Shown: one piece after another, positions 12,144 through 22,107 of the stretch
How positions within the stretch are numbered: position 1 is the stretch's first letter
Layout of the letters: each line of letters starts with the position of its first letter
Assembly (NCBI RefSeq): GCF_004761975.1
Contig: NZ_RQII01000011.1
Span: 1-56,531, forward strand
Reading direction: 5' to 3'
Source: Planococcus koreensis
Lineage (GTDB): Bacteria; Bacillota; Bacilli; Bacillales_A; Planococcaceae
DNA length: 56,531 bases
Program-made: the position numbers and the translations under genes
Notes under the pieces: generated by a model
Told to the model about the DNA's origin: nothing
The model's input: only the letters and a program-made list of their open reading frames with translations
Database searches by the model: none

Positions 12144-12883
12144 AACAGATTACGCAAACGGGTCTTACTGTTGAAAACGCGATATCTGCAGCATTGGAAA
12201 AACTCCAAGTAACTCGTGAAGAAGTCACAGTTCATGTAATTCAAACCGAAAAAAAGGGATTTTTAGGCTTCGGATCAAAGCAAGCTGAAGTTCAAGTGAC
12301 TGTAAACGAACCGGTGCCTGTTGAAAATCCTCCAGCAATGGAGGAAGAAGAGGCAGCAGATGAGGTTGTTTCCAGTGAACCGGAAGAAATTTTAGAGGAA
12401 TTGGTCGAAGAAGCGTCCGAAGAGTGGAACGAGCGGGCAATTGAAGAAACCAAAGCTTATATCCAATCGATTTCAAAGGGCATGAACATCGAAGACCTGA
12501 AAATCACGCATAAGCGCAAAGGCAAGCAAGTCAGTTTTTATCTGGAAAGTGAAAAAGTGGCGATGCTGATCGGAAAACGTGGCAACACGTTGAATTCCCT
12601 CCAGCAATTAGCACAGCTTGTCGCCAATAAACATTCGGACCAATTCATGATCGTTGAGCTTGATGCCGAGAATTACCGGGAGCGGCGCCAGGAAACATTG
12701 GAGCAGCTGGCTGATCGGATGGCTGACAAAGCAATCCGCACAGGCGGCCGCGTCCAGTTTGAGCCGATGCCTTCCTATGAACGGAAAGTTATCCATCAGG
12801 CGCTGTCAAGGCGGCTTGATATCGACACGTATTCAGAAGGAAAAGAACCGAATCGTTATCTGGTCATTGAACCTCTAAGATAA
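12140..12883 (+). CDS. jag: RNA-binding protein Jag/KhpB
   Basis: The 247-residue protein has three parts: an N-terminal Jag-N domain (VENAISAALEKLQVTREEVTVHVIQTEKKGFLGFG region), an acidic linker (about 60-105), and KH plus R3H domains. The KH loop is IGKRGNTLNSLQ, and the R3H segment near the end has the pattern around SYERKVIHQAL. Family members bind RNA and affect cell elongation. The GTG start overlaps the yidC stop. Confidence 0.94.
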   Translation: MKQITQTGLTVENAISAALEKLQVTREEVTVHVIQTEKKGFLGFGSKQAEVQVTVNEPVPVENPPAMEEEEAADEVVSSEPEEILEELVEEASEEWNERAIEETKAYIQSISKGMNIEDLKITHKRKGKQVSFYLESEKVAMLIGKRGNTLNSLQQLAQLVANKHSDQFMIVELDAENYRERRQETLEQLADRMADKAIRTGGRVQFEPMPSYERKVIHQALSRRLDIDTYSEGKEPNRYLVIEPLR

Positions 12884-12895
12884 TAAATAGCAAGG

Positions 12896-12928
12896 AGCCG
12901 CCGGGAAATCTCCCGGCGGCTATTTTTA
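12896..12928 (+). terminator. yidC-jag terminator
   Basis: An 11-bp GC-rich stem (AGCCGCCGGGA/TCCCGGCGGCT) with a 4-nt loop and a following ATTTTTAT tract. Confidence 0.88.
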
Positions 12929-13033
12929 TGGAGCGAATTCCGGTAAAAAATAAATGGAAACGGAGCGCTCACCCTTTCGAAATAAGGGCATTTATGCTAA
13001 TGTAATATGTTAGAATGTCACGGGCATTTATCG

Positions 13034-13053
13034 GTTGTCCACATGTGGACAAC
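13034..13053. promoter_or_regulatory. Back-to-back DnaA-like boxes upstream of mnmE
   Basis: A perfect 20-bp palindrome (GTTGTCCACATGTGGACAAC). It consists of TTGTCCACA and its exact complement abutting, each one mismatch from the DnaA-box consensus. It lies about 130 bp before mnmE. I recall that the region upstream of mnmE (thdF) is one of the few extra DnaA-binding sites on the B. subtilis chromosome, so this is probably a conserved DnaA site. Nothing else is evident in 12929-13182. Confidence 0.55.
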
Positions 13054-13182
13054 TTTCAAAGTGCAAAGGTGAATCCCGGGCTAACGAAATCTTGGGGATA
13101 ATTTTTTGATTTTACATTTCAGGGCTTCGGAGTTTTGTGGAAGCTGTTCGTTTTTTTTCGATACTAAGGAGGATACAATTAC

Positions 13183-14568
13183 ATGGAATTCGATACAATA
13201 GCCGCGATCTCCACGCCGAGCGGTGAAGGAGCTATAGCAATCGTCCGTTTGAGCGGGCCGGAAGCTATCGGGATTGCAGATCGCATATTCCGGGCACCAA
13301 GCGGAAAAAGTTTGGCCTCACAAGCTACCCATACGATCCATTATGGCCATCTCAATGATCCGTGGACGGAGGAAATCGTGGAAGAAGTCATGGTATCGTT
13401 CATGAAAGGGCCAAAAACCTTTACGCGGGAAGATGTCATCGAGATTAATTGCCACGGCGGCATTGTTTCAGTCAACCGCGTGCTTTCCCTCGTTTTGCGG
13501 GCAGGGGCGCGTTTGGCGGAGCCGGGGGAATTCACAAAGCGTGCATTCCTCAACGGCCGCATTGATTTGTCGCAAGCGGAAGCGGTAATGGATTTGATTC
13601 GCGCCAAAACGGACCGGGCAATGGACGTGGCGCTCAACCAGATGGAAGGGCGCTTGTCGAAACTGATCGGCACCTTGCGCCAGGCGCTGCTGGAATCGAT
13701 TGCCCAAATGGAAGTGAACATCGATTACCCGGAATACGACGATGTGGAAGAAATGACACGCCCGATTATGCTGGAAAAAGCGCAATGGGTGCGTGCCGAA
13801 ATCGATAAGCTGCTCCAGACATCGTCCCAAGGTAAAATTCTGAGAGAAGGGCTTTCTACGGTCATTGTCGGCCGCCCGAATGTCGGAAAATCTTCACTTC
13901 TCAATAGTTTGGTGCAGGAAAACAAAGCAATTGTCACAGAAATAGCGGGCACAACCCGTGATATAATAGAGGAATACGTCAATGTCCGTGGAGTGCCGCT
14001 GCGTTTAGTGGATACTGCAGGGATCCGGGAAACCGAAGACATCGTCGAACGCATCGGCGTTGAACGCTCCCGAAAAGTGCTGAAAGAAGCGGATCTCATC
14101 CTTTATGTACTGAATTATTCGGAGGCGTTGACGCCGGAAGATGTTTTGTTATTTGAAGCGGTGAAAGGCATGGATTATATTGTCGTCATCAACAAGACCG
14201 ATTTGCCGCAGAAAATCGATTTGGCTGAAGTGCAAAAGCTCGCTGGCGACAAACAGCTGATCACCACTTCTTTAATAGAAGAAGAAGGCATCGACCAGCT
14301 GGAAGAAGCCATTGCAAAACTGTTTTTTGAAGGATCGATCGAATCAGGGGATATGACGTATGTTTCCAATGCACGCCATATTTCGTTGCTTCACCAAGCA
14401 CACACAACCATTTCAGACGCCATTGAGGCAGCCCAAATGGACGTGCCGGTGGATATGATCCAAATTGATGTTACGCGAACGTGGGAACTTCTCGGGGAAA
14501 TCGTCGGCGATACCGCAGATGATGGGTTATTGAACCAATTGTTCTCGCAGTTCTGTCTAGGGAAATAA
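13183..14568 (+). CDS. mnmE: tRNA-modification GTPase MnmE
   Basis: With MnmG it forms the cmnm5 group at wobble U34 of certain tRNAs. The 461-residue protein starts [25 protein letters not shown] (folate-binding N-terminal domain). It carries a G domain inserted in the helical domain ([24 protein letters not shown]) and ends with the conserved FCLGK containing the essential Cys. The ATG at 13183 follows AAGGAGG. mnmG follows after 22 bp. Confidence 0.97.
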   Translation: MEFDTIAAISTPSGEGAIAIVRLSGPEAIGIADRIFRAPSGKSLASQATHTIHYGHLNDPWTEEIVEEVMVSFMKGPKTFTREDVIEINCHGGIVSVNRVLSLVLRAGARLAEPGEFTKRAFLNGRIDLSQAEAVMDLIRAKTDRAMDVALNQMEGRLSKLIGTLRQALLESIAQMEVNIDYPEYDDVEEMTRPIMLEKAQWVRAEIDKLLQTSSQGKILREGLSTVIVGRPNVGKSSLLNSLVQENKAIVTEIAGTTRDIIEEYVNVRGVPLRLVDTAGIRETEDIVERIGVERSRKVLKEADLILYVLNYSEALTPEDVLLFEAVKGMDYIVVINKTDLPQKIDLAEVQKLAGDKQLITTSLIEEEGIDQLEEAIAKLFFEGSIESGDMTYVSNARHISLLHQAHTTISDAIEAAQMDVPVDMIQIDVTRTWELLGEIVGDTADDGLLNQLFSQFCLGK

Positions 14569-14590
14569 AACTCGAAGGGAATGAACGGAC

Positions 14591-16480
14591 ATGCCACAAT
14601 ATGAAGCAGGCACGTTCGATGTCATCGTCGTAGGCGCTGGCCACGCAGGAGCGGAAGCTGCTCTTGCATCAGCACGGATGGGCGCAAAAACGCTCGTTTT
14701 GACGATGAATCTGGATATGATCGCATTCATGCCTTGCAACCCGTCAATCGGCGGACCAGCAAAAGGCATCGTAGTACGCGAAATCGACGCACTTGGCGGA
14801 GCCATGGGGCGCGTTATCGATAAAACACACATTCAAATGAGAATGTTGAATACAGCAAAAGGACCGGCAGTGCGCGCTTTGCGTGCGCAGGCCGATAAAG
14901 TGCTTTACCAGCAGGAAATGAAGCGTTTGATGGAAGAAGAGCCGAATTTGTCGCTCCACCAGGGCATTGCGGAAGAATTGATCGTTGAAGACGGCAAAGT
15001 CCAAGGCTTGATCACACAAGTAGGCGGCATTTACCGCGCCAAATCTGTCGTTATCACGACAGGGACGTTCCTGCGCGGTGAAATCATCATCGGGGATCTG
15101 CGTTATTCAAGCGGCCCGAACAACCAGCAGCCGTCGATCAAGCTTGCGGAAAACCTGGAAGCGCTCGGTTTTGAAACCGTCCGTTTCAAAACAGGGACAC
15201 CGCCGCGCGTCAACAGCAATTCGATCGATTACAGCAAGACGGAAATTCAGCCGGGTGATGATGTGCCGCGTGCTTTCAGCTACGAAACGACTGAATTCAT
15301 CATGGACCAGCTGCCTTGCTGGCTGACCTATACAAATGAAAAAACCCATCAAATCATCGATGATAATCTGCATTTGTCACCGATGTATTCCGGCATGATA
15401 AAAGGCACCGGGCCGCGTTATTGCCCGTCCATCGAAGACAAAGTGGTGCGTTTCAACGATAAGCCGCGCCACCAGATTTTCCTGGAGCCGGAAGGCCGCA
15501 ATACGCGCGAGGTTTACGTACAAGGGCTTTCGACAAGTTTGCCTGAACACGTCCAGCGCCAATTGCTGGAATCGATTCCAGGGCTTGAGAAAGCCGAAAT
15601 GATGCGTGCTGGCTACGCGATTGAATATGATTCCATCGTACCGACGCAATTATGGCCGACGCTCGAGTCGAAACAGCTTGAAAACCTCTACACCGCAGGC
15701 CAGATCAACGGTACATCCGGCTATGAGGAAGCAGCGGGGCAAGGCTTGATGGCCGGCATCAATGCGGCAGCGAAAGTGCTGGGCAAAGAAGAAGTCATCC
15801 TGAGCCGTTCAGACGCTTATATCGGTGTGCTGATCGATGATTTGGTGACAAAAGGCACAAACGAACCGTATCGTTTATTGACATCGCGCGCGGAATACCG
15901 CTTATTGCTGCGCCATGACAATGCGGATATGCGTTTGACGGAGCTTGGTTTCAACATCGGCATGGTATCAGCGGAACGCTACGCGCGTTTTATCGCGAAA
16001 AAAGAGCGCATTGAAGAAGAAATCAAGCGCTTAAGAGCCATTATGATCAAACCGACTGAAGCGACCCAACAAGCTATACGGGATGCCGGCGGCAGTGAGC
16101 TGAAAGACGGCATTCGTGGAGCGGATTTGTTGAAGCGCCCGGAAATGACCTATGATATGATTTCACAATTGACCGCTTCCGAAGTGGAACTGGAAGATGA
16201 AGTGAAAGAACAGGTCGAAATCCACATCAAATACGAAGGCTACATCGAAAAATCGTTGCAGCAAGTCGATAAGCTGAAGAAAATGGAAAACAAAAAAATC
16301 CCAGAAAACATCGATTACCACGCGATTTCCGGGATTGCGACCGAGGCCCGCGGCAAGCTGACGGAAGTCCGGCCGCTCTCCATAGCACAGGCTTCACGCA
16401 TCTCCGGCGTGAACCCTGCTGACATTTCGATTCTTTTGGTGTATATTGAACAAGGAAGAATTGCGAAAATACCCAGTTAA
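14591..16480 (+). CDS. mnmG: tRNA uridine-5-carboxymethylaminomethyl(34) synthesis enzyme MnmG
   Basis: FAD-dependent partner of MnmE. The 629-residue protein has the N-terminal Rossmann motif [10 protein letters not shown] (about 12-21), the family signature region [21 protein letters not shown], and the C-terminal MnmE- and tRNA-binding domain. It is co-directional with mnmE and rsmG. Confidence 0.97.
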   Translation: MPQYEAGTFDVIVVGAGHAGAEAALASARMGAKTLVLTMNLDMIAFMPCNPSIGGPAKGIVVREIDALGGAMGRVIDKTHIQMRMLNTAKGPAVRALRAQADKVLYQQEMKRLMEEEPNLSLHQGIAEELIVEDGKVQGLITQVGGIYRAKSVVITTGTFLRGEIIIGDLRYSSGPNNQQPSIKLAENLEALGFETVRFKTGTPPRVNSNSIDYSKTEIQPGDDVPRAFSYETTEFIMDQLPCWLTYTNEKTHQIIDDNLHLSPMYSGMIKGTGPRYCPSIEDKVVRFNDKPRHQIFLEPEGRNTREVYVQGLSTSLPEHVQRQLLESIPGLEKAEMMRAGYAIEYDSIVPTQLWPTLESKQLENLYTAGQINGTSGYEEAAGQGLMAGINAAAKVLGKEEVILSRSDAYIGVLIDDLVTKGTNEPYRLLTSRAEYRLLLRHDNADMRLTELGFNIGMVSAERYARFIAKKERIEEEIKRLRAIMIKPTEATQQAIRDAGGSELKDGIRGADLLKRPEMTYDMISQLTASEVELEDEVKEQVEIHIKYEGYIEKSLQQVDKLKKMENKKIPENIDYHAISGIATEARGKLTEVRPLSIAQASRISGVNPADISILLVYIEQGRIAKIPS

Positions 16481-16561
16481 GTAATACCGATAAAATGTGG
16501 GCTGGTCTGCGCCAGCCCATTTTTACATAGAAAATAGAACGGAAGAGGGAGGGAAGAGCGC

Positions 16562-17275
16562 ATGAACGAACAACAATTCAAAGACGCCCTCAGCGAAAAA
16601 GGGATTGAGCTCACGGATGGACAATTGGCTCAATTCCGGACATATTTCGAAGAATTGGTCGAGTGGAACGAAAAGATGAACTTGACCGCAATCACGGATC
16701 AGCCTTCTGTTTACTTGAAGCATTTCTACGATTCGATTACGGCCGCTTTCTACTTGGACTTCACAAAGCCGATGAAATTATGTGACGTCGGAGCGGGTGC
16801 CGGATTTCCGAGCATTCCACTGAAAATCTGTTTCCCACATATTGAAGTGACAATTGTCGATTCATTGAATAAACGGATTCAATTCCTGACGCATTTGAGC
16901 GACAAGCTGAATTTGTCCGGCGTGCGCTTTGTCCATGCCCGGGCAGAGGATTTCGGCCAGTCGGAACATCGTGAAAAATACGATTTGGTGACGGCCAGAG
17001 CGGTTGCCCGCTTGTCGGTGCTGGCAGAATTATGCGTGCCGCTTGTGAAAAACGGCGGATTATTCGCAGCGATGAAAGCTGCTTCGGCACCGGATGAACT
17101 GGCCGACGCAAAAAATGCGTTGGAAAAGCTCGGCGTTAAAAATGAGAACGTATATTCGTTTAAATTGCCGGTCGAAGAAAGCGAACGCTATATCCAAGTG
17201 TTCCGCAAATTCAAAGCAACACCGAAGAAATACCCGCGTAAACCGGGAATGCCGAACAAATCACCCATTGCTTAA
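16562..17275 (+). CDS. rsmG: 16S rRNA (guanine(527)-N7)-methyltransferase RsmG
   Basis: SAM-dependent methyltransferase for G527 of 16S rRNA; loss gives low-level streptomycin resistance in other bacteria. The 237-residue protein has the SAM motif [13 protein letters not shown] near residue 75 and the [13 protein letters not shown] segment. The ATG at 16562 follows GAGGGAGGG. A parS-like site follows it. Confidence 0.95.
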   Translation: MNEQQFKDALSEKGIELTDGQLAQFRTYFEELVEWNEKMNLTAITDQPSVYLKHFYDSITAAFYLDFTKPMKLCDVGAGAGFPSIPLKICFPHIEVTIVDSLNKRIQFLTHLSDKLNLSGVRFVHARAEDFGQSEHREKYDLVTARAVARLSVLAELCVPLVKNGGLFAAMKAASAPDELADAKNALEKLGVKNENVYSFKLPVEESERYIQVFRKFKATPKKYPRKPGMPNKSPIA

Positions 17276-17299
17276 GCAACAGAAGCCAAAGACCGTTAT

Positions 17300-17315
17300 T
17301 GTTTCACGTGGAACA
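17300..17315. promoter_or_regulatory. parS site 1
   Basis: TGTTTCACGTGGAACA, one base from the parS consensus TGTTTCACGTGAAACA, between rsmG and noc. It is the binding site for the ParB encoded at 19210. Confidence 0.85.
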
Positions 17316-17388
17316 TTGACATAAAGGTATCGAGTCACGGAATAGCGAATACTATGCAAGTGAGCTTTTTAAAAGGTGGTGCTTGAGG

Positions 17389-18282
17389 ATGAAAAGTCCT
17401 TTCTCCCGTTTCTTCGGGGGCAGCGATAAAGCAAATGAACCAACAGAACAAGTGAATGAACAAGCGGAAGTCCAAGAGGCGGCAGAAAGTTCCGAGGAAG
17501 TTGTTAAAATTCCGCGGGATAAAATCAGCGCCAATAAATTTCAGCCGCGGACCGTCTTTGATGAATCCAAAATTGAAGAGCTGGCCCGCACAATCCATAT
17601 GCACGGCGTCATACAGCCGATTGTGGTACGCCTTGCTGAAACAGGCGAAACGGGCGACCCACATTATGAAATCATTGCAGGTGAGCGGCGTTTCCGCGCC
17701 ATGTCTTCGCTTGGCTGGGATGAAGTGCCGGCGATTGTCCGGAACTTGAGCGATAAGGAAACAGCTTCTATTGCATTGATAGAAAATTTGCAGCGGGAAG
17801 AGCTGACGTCGATCGAAGAGGCGAATGCTTACCAAAACCTGCTGGAACTCCATGGCATCACCCAGGAAGCGCTTGCCCAGCGCCTTGGCAAAGGGCAGTC
17901 GACTGTCGCCAATAAATTAAGGCTGCTGAAGTTGCCAGCGGAGATCCAGCAGGCATTGCTGGACCGCAAGCTAATGGAACGCCATGCGCGTGCATTGCTG
18001 AAAGTGAAAGATGTGGACATGCAGAAAAAGCTCTTTGATGAAACATTGGAAGAGAACCTGAATGTGAAGCAGCTTGAGCTGAAAGTGGAAAAGCTTTTGT
18101 CGACCGAGCCGAAAAAGGCAAAGCCTAGGCGCAAAGCGTTCAGCCGTGATGTGCGTATTGCTGTCAACACCATCAAGCAATCGTTGACGATGGTGTCAAA
18201 AAGCGGCATCGATGTATCCACGGAAGAAGAAGAGCACGATGAATATTACCAGATAACGGTGAAAATCCCGAAGAAAAAATGA
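17389..18282 (+). CDS. noc: Nucleoid occlusion protein Noc
   Basis: ParB-family CTPase that binds Noc-binding sites and the membrane, and blocks division over the nucleoid. The 297-residue protein has an N-terminal amphipathic stretch (KSPFSRFFG), the ParB/CTPase motif region ([20 protein letters not shown]) and a helix-turn-helix ([23 protein letters not shown]). ATG 17389 is preferred over the upstream in-frame TTG at 17383, because the AGGTGGT site is 8 nt away from the ATG and only 2 nt from the TTG. It is paralogous to ParB encoded just downstream. Its probable binding sequence occurs at 33303. Confidence 0.93.
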   Translation: MKSPFSRFFGGSDKANEPTEQVNEQAEVQEAAESSEEVVKIPRDKISANKFQPRTVFDESKIEELARTIHMHGVIQPIVVRLAETGETGDPHYEIIAGERRFRAMSSLGWDEVPAIVRNLSDKETASIALIENLQREELTSIEEANAYQNLLELHGITQEALAQRLGKGQSTVANKLRLLKLPAEIQQALLDRKLMERHARALLKVKDVDMQKKLFDETLEENLNVKQLELKVEKLLSTEPKKAKPRRKAFSRDVRIAVNTIKQSLTMVSKSGIDVSTEEEEHDEYYQITVKIPKKK

Positions 18283-18284
18283 CG

Positions 18285-18321
18285 AAAAGCTCTTTCCCTA
18301 GGCGGAAAGAGCTTTTTTAAT
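18285..18321 (+). terminator. noc terminator
   Basis: Stem AAAAGCTCTTTCC/GGAAAGAGCTTTTTT with a 6-nt loop, directly after the noc stop. Confidence 0.85.
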
Positions 18322-18455
18322 GTGAATGTAACCATAATTTGTACATGGATTTGCTACAATAGATAAAGATATATCATTATTTTATGTGTTATAGATGGTA
18401 TTAACGCTGTGTGCGCAGTAAAATGAGAGAAGTATGAAAGAAAGTTGGTGCAAGT

Positions 18456-19217
18456 GTGGGTAGAATTATTGCGATCGCCAATCAAAAAGGCGGCGTAGGA
18501 AAAACGACATCTTCAGTGAATTTGAGTGCCTGCCTTGCTTATTTGGGCAAAAAGGTCCTTTTAATAGATATTGATCCGCAAGGGAACGCCACCAGCGGAG
18601 TAGGTGTCAATAAAGGCGATGTAGACCAATGTATTTATGAAGTGCTCATTGATGATGTGGATGTGAAAGACACGATCATGGAGACGAAAGTGGAAAACCT
18701 CCATGTCGTACCTGCCACCATTTCACTGGCGGGAGCGGAAATCGAACTGGTTTCGACGATGTCGCGCGAAGTTCGGCTGAAGACCGCGTTGCAGGAAGTC
18801 AAGGAAATGTACGATTACATCATCATCGACTGTCCACCATCGCTGGGCTTATTGACGATCAACTCGTTGACGGCTTCTGATGCGATCGTCATTCCGGTTC
18901 AATGTGAGTATTATGCATTAGAAGGACTGAGCCAGCTGCTGAGCACAGTGCGTTTGGTGCAAAAGCATTTAAATCATGACCTGGAAATCGACGGTGTTTT
19001 ATTGACAATGCTCGACGCCCGTACGAATTTAGGGCTGCAGGTGATTGAAGAAGTGAAAAAATATTTCCAGGATAAAGTGTACCGGACGATCATTCCGCGG
19101 AACATCCGTTTGAGCGAAGCGCCAAGCCACGGCGAACCGATCATTATCTATGATCCGAAATCCAGAGGCGCAGAAGTCTACTTAGATCTAGCAAGGGAAG
19201 TGATTCGTAATGGCTAA
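18456..19217 (+). CDS. parA: Chromosome partitioning ATPase ParA (Soj)
   Basis: Deviant Walker-A ATPase that acts with ParB in origin segregation and regulates DnaA. The 253-residue protein begins GRIIAIANQKGGVGKTTSSVNL with the deviant Walker A KGGVGKTT, and has DIDPQGNATSG and the DCPPSLGLLTINSL motif. The start is GTG at 18456. parB overlaps its end by 8 bp. Confidence 0.96.
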   Translation: MGRIIAIANQKGGVGKTTSSVNLSACLAYLGKKVLLIDIDPQGNATSGVGVNKGDVDQCIYEVLIDDVDVKDTIMETKVENLHVVPATISLAGAEIELVSTMSREVRLKTALQEVKEMYDYIIIDCPPSLGLLTINSLTASDAIVIPVQCEYYALEGLSQLLSTVRLVQKHLNHDLEIDGVLLTMLDARTNLGLQVIEEVKKYFQDKVYRTIIPRNIRLSEAPSHGEPIIIYDPKSRGAEVYLDLAREVIRNG

Positions 19218-20043
19218 AGGATTAGGAAAAGGGATTAACGCGTTATTCCCGGGCGAATCATTGAGCGAGACAGAAAAAATTACACAGCTGAGCATCGGCC
19301 AATTGCGCACGAACCCTTACCAGCCGCGCAAAGTTTTTGATGAGACGGCATTGCAGGAATTGTCGGAATCGATCAAAGAACACGGCATCCTTCAGCCTGT
19401 GGTGGTCCGCAAAAAAGGCAATAATTTTGAGTTGGTAGTAGGGGAGCGGCGTTTCCGTGCGGCTAAACTCGCGAAATTGGAAGAAGTTCCAGCGATCATC
19501 AAAGAGCTGAACGACCAGCAAATGATGGAACTTGCTATTCTGGAAAACCTTCAGCGTGAGGATTTGACGCCTATCGAAGAAGCAGAAGCCTACCAAAAGC
19601 TGATGGAAGCATTGAGCCTGACGCAGGAACAACTGGCATTCCGCCTTGGGAAAAGCCGTCCACACATCGCAAACCATGTGCGCCTGCTTGCCTTGCCGGA
19701 AAAAGTCCGTGAGATGATTTCAGACAAAAAGCTGACAATGGGCCATGGCCGCACGCTTCTAGGTTTGCGTTCCAAGAAGCTGATTCCGGAAACAGCGGAA
19801 AAAGTAGTAAAAGAAAGCTTGAACGTCCGCCAATTGGAAAATTTGGTGCAGCGCCTGAATGAAGATGTTCCACGTGAAACAATCGAAAAGAAAAAAGACC
19901 TTTTTATAGAAGAAAAGCAATCCGAGCTGAGAGACCGCTTCGGGACGAGTGTCCAAATCAAAAAAACGAAAAATAAAGGGAAAATCGAAATTGAATTTTT
20001 CTCTGAAGAAGACCTGGAACGCATCCTTGAACTCCTAAACTAA
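19210..20043 (+). CDS. parB: Chromosome partitioning protein ParB (Spo0J)
   Basis: CTPase clamp that loads at parS and spreads, recruiting SMC and stimulating ParA. The 277-residue protein has the ParA-activating N-terminus (KGLGKGINALFP), the CTP-binding motif GERRFRAAKLA, the ENLQREDL box and the helix-turn-helix LTQEQLAFRLGKSRPHIANHVRLL. It overlaps the end of parA and carries a parS site in its own coding sequence. Confidence 0.96.
   Translation: MAKGLGKGINALFPGESLSETEKITQLSIGQLRTNPYQPRKVFDETALQELSESIKEHGILQPVVVRKKGNNFELVVGERRFRAAKLAKLEEVPAIIKELNDQQMMELAILENLQREDLTPIEEAEAYQKLMEALSLTQEQLAFRLGKSRPHIANHVRLLALPEKVREMISDKKLTMGHGRTLLGLRSKKLIPETAEKVVKESLNVRQLENLVQRLNEDVPRETIEKKKDLFIEEKQSELRDRFGTSVQIKKTKNKGKIEIEFFSEEDLERILELLN
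19866..19881. promoter_or_regulatory. parS site 2 (inside parB)
   Basis: TGTTCCACGTGAAACA, one base from the parS consensus, within the 3' part of parB. A parS in this gene is also known in B. subtilis. Confidence 0.88.
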
Positions 20044-20048
20044 GACGC

Positions 20049-20073
20049 GCCTATTCCTCAAAAGGGAATAGGC
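20049..20073 (+). terminator. parAB terminator
   Basis: Stem GCCTATTCC/GGAATAGGC with a short loop and a weak T tail, right after the parB stop. Confidence 0.65.
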
Positions 20074-20122
20074 TCTGTTATGCAAAGAACTGGGAAGCAC
20101 AGGCGGAAGGGGAAATGAATAG

Positions 20123-20836
20123 ATGGTTCTCTTAGGGACATTGATTAATGCCGTTTTAATCGTTGCCGGCACCTTAATCGGGCGGGCACTTCGCAATATT
20201 CCTGAAAAGATGAAGGAAACGGTATTGTATGTAATCGGTTTGGCAGTTGTCGTACTGGGCTTGCAGATGGGGATTGAGAGCGAGAATTTTGTGGTGGTCA
20301 TCATCAGTCTCGTATTCGGAGCAGTAATCGGTGAGTGGATCGACTTGGATAAAAAGCTGAACAGTTTCGGCCATTGGATTGAAGTCAAAATGGGTGCGAA
20401 AGAAAGCAAAGGCAGTATCGCACAAGGATTCGTCACAGCAACGCTGATTTTCGTCATTGGCGCTATGGGCATTATCGGCGCACTTGAAAGCGGCTTGGCA
20501 AACGAACACGGCGTGTTGATCTCGAAAGGGCTGATTGATGGATTCACTTCAATCATCCTGGCATCGACGCTTGGCATCGGTGTATTGCTGGCTGCCATCC
20601 CGGTTTTCGTCTACCAGGGGCTGATAGCGCTATTCGCTACACAAATCAGCTTGCTGATTCCGGAAGCGGCGCTTGACATGTTCATTACGGAAATGTCAGC
20701 GACAGGCGGCGTCATGATTGTCGCCATCGGCTTGAATTTGATGGGCGTCACCAAAATGCGCGTCGCTAATTTATTGCCAGGAGTATTGGTTGTTGCTATC
20801 ATCGTCACGGTCATGTTTAAGCTGAATTTGGGTTAA
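20123..20836 (+). CDS. DUF554 family membrane protein
   Basis: A 237-residue hydrophobic protein with about six or seven membrane segments (for example LLGTLINAVLIVAGTLIG at the start and GVMIVAIGLNLMGV near the end). The glycine-rich repeats are typical of the DUF554 family, whose function is not established. It is followed closely by the MscS-type gene and may share its transcript. Confidence 0.8.
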   Translation: MVLLGTLINAVLIVAGTLIGRALRNIPEKMKETVLYVIGLAVVVLGLQMGIESENFVVVIISLVFGAVIGEWIDLDKKLNSFGHWIEVKMGAKESKGSIAQGFVTATLIFVIGAMGIIGALESGLANEHGVLISKGLIDGFTSIILASTLGIGVLLAAIPVFVYQGLIALFATQISLLIPEAALDMFITEMSATGGVMIVAIGLNLMGVTKMRVANLLPGVLVVAIIVTVMFKLNLG

Positions 20837-20859
20837 TTGTAAGTTAGGATGGTGTAATA

Positions 20860-21768
20860 ATGAGTGCAAAAGCTATGGCAGATGTAGAACAGGCGGCAGA
20901 ACAAGGGAAGAAGTTATTATTGGATGAAGAAATGTGGCTAAGCATCGGATTTGTCGGATTGAAAGTGGTTTTGATCGTCCTCCTGGCGGCGATTGTCGTA
21001 AGGGTGGCCAAGGTGCTGATCCGGAAAACATTTGCGGTGCGCATCAAAGGGCCGTTGAAATACAATGAACGGCGGCAGCAGACAATGTCGAAATTGCTGG
21101 AAAACGTCATTGCGTATGTGGTATATTTCATGGCCATCATTGCGGTGCTGTCAGCATTTACGATTGATATAACCGGTTTGATCGCCGGGGCCGGGGTGCT
21201 CGGGCTGGCCATCGGTTTTGGCGCACAAAACTTGGTGCGCGACATCATCACCGGATTTTTCATCATTTTTGAAGACCAGTTCTCGGTCGGCGATTATGTC
21301 CGCATCGGCCAAGCCGAAGGGACCGTCGAAGAAATCGGGCTCCGGACGACGAAAGTCAAAGGCTTTACAGGAGAATTGTTCATCTTCCCGAATGGCAATG
21401 TAACGGATGTCGTGAATTTCTCCATCCACAATTCCATTGCGGTGGTCGACATCAACATTTCGTACGAATCGGATATGGCGAAAGTTGAGCAATTGATCCA
21501 GGAATTCCTCGAGGACATACAGGATAAATACGAACAAATCATCAAGCCGCCTGAATTGCTGGGCGTACAGAATTTGACGACGACGGAAGTGGTCATGCGC
21601 ATCATTGCGGAAACGCTGCCGATGCAGCATTTCGCCGTTTCGCGTGGACTGCGCCGCGACTTGAAGGAATACCTCGACAAACAAGGCGTAGAAATTCCAT
21701 ATCCGCGGATGGTCATGGTGCAGCGGTCGCCAGAAGACACCAACCCGTCAGTGATTGCCAAAAAGTAA
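20860..21768 (+). CDS. Small-conductance mechanosensitive channel (MscS family)
   Basis: A 302-residue protein with an N-terminal membrane segment (about 28-48). The pore-lining helix region GAGVLGLAIGFGAQNLVRDIITGFFIIFED precedes the soluble beta domain (FSVGDYVRIGQAEGTVEEIG). This is the typical MscS fold, which opens on membrane tension to release solutes during osmotic downshock. It lies 23 bp after the DUF554 gene; the DUF951 gene follows 15 bp later. Confidence 0.92.
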   Translation: MSAKAMADVEQAAEQGKKLLLDEEMWLSIGFVGLKVVLIVLLAAIVVRVAKVLIRKTFAVRIKGPLKYNERRQQTMSKLLENVIAYVVYFMAIIAVLSAFTIDITGLIAGAGVLGLAIGFGAQNLVRDIITGFFIIFEDQFSVGDYVRIGQAEGTVEEIGLRTTKVKGFTGELFIFPNGNVTDVVNFSIHNSIAVVDINISYESDMAKVEQLIQEFLEDIQDKYEQIIKPPELLGVQNLTTTEVVMRIIAETLPMQHFAVSRGLRRDLKEYLDKQGVEIPYPRMVMVQRSPEDTNPSVIAKK

Positions 21769-21783
21769 GAAGGGGGCAAAGTC

Positions 21784-21984
21784 ATGGAAATGAAGGAATT
21801 CGGACTGAACGACATCGTGGAAATGAAAAAAGGCCATCCATGCGGGGCGAATGCCTGGAAAATCATTCGCATGGGTGCTGACATCCGCATCAAATGCGAA
21901 GGCTGCCAGCACAGCGTCATGATTCCGCGCGTTGAATTCAATAAAAAGATGAAACGGGTACTGGTCAAGGCTGAGCAGGAATAG
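21784..21984 (+). CDS. DUF951 family protein
   Basis: A 66-residue protein with the family pattern: MKKGHPCGANAWKIIRMGADIRIKC, then GCQHSVMIPR. The two Cys-containing turns suggest metal binding. The function is unknown; the small gene commonly lies next to MscS and ychF in Bacillales. Confidence 0.85.
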   Translation: MEMKEFGLNDIVEMKKGHPCGANAWKIIRMGADIRIKCEGCQHSVMIPRVEFNKKMKRVLVKAEQE

Positions 21985-22107
21985 AATTATACTTAAATAG
22001 TATATTTGTATAAGTTTGGAAAAATGGACAGATTTGATTTTCATTCCTATAATAGAATGGTTGCAAAAAAATAATTCGTTTTTAAAAGAAGAGAGGTCGT
22101 GAATCCT

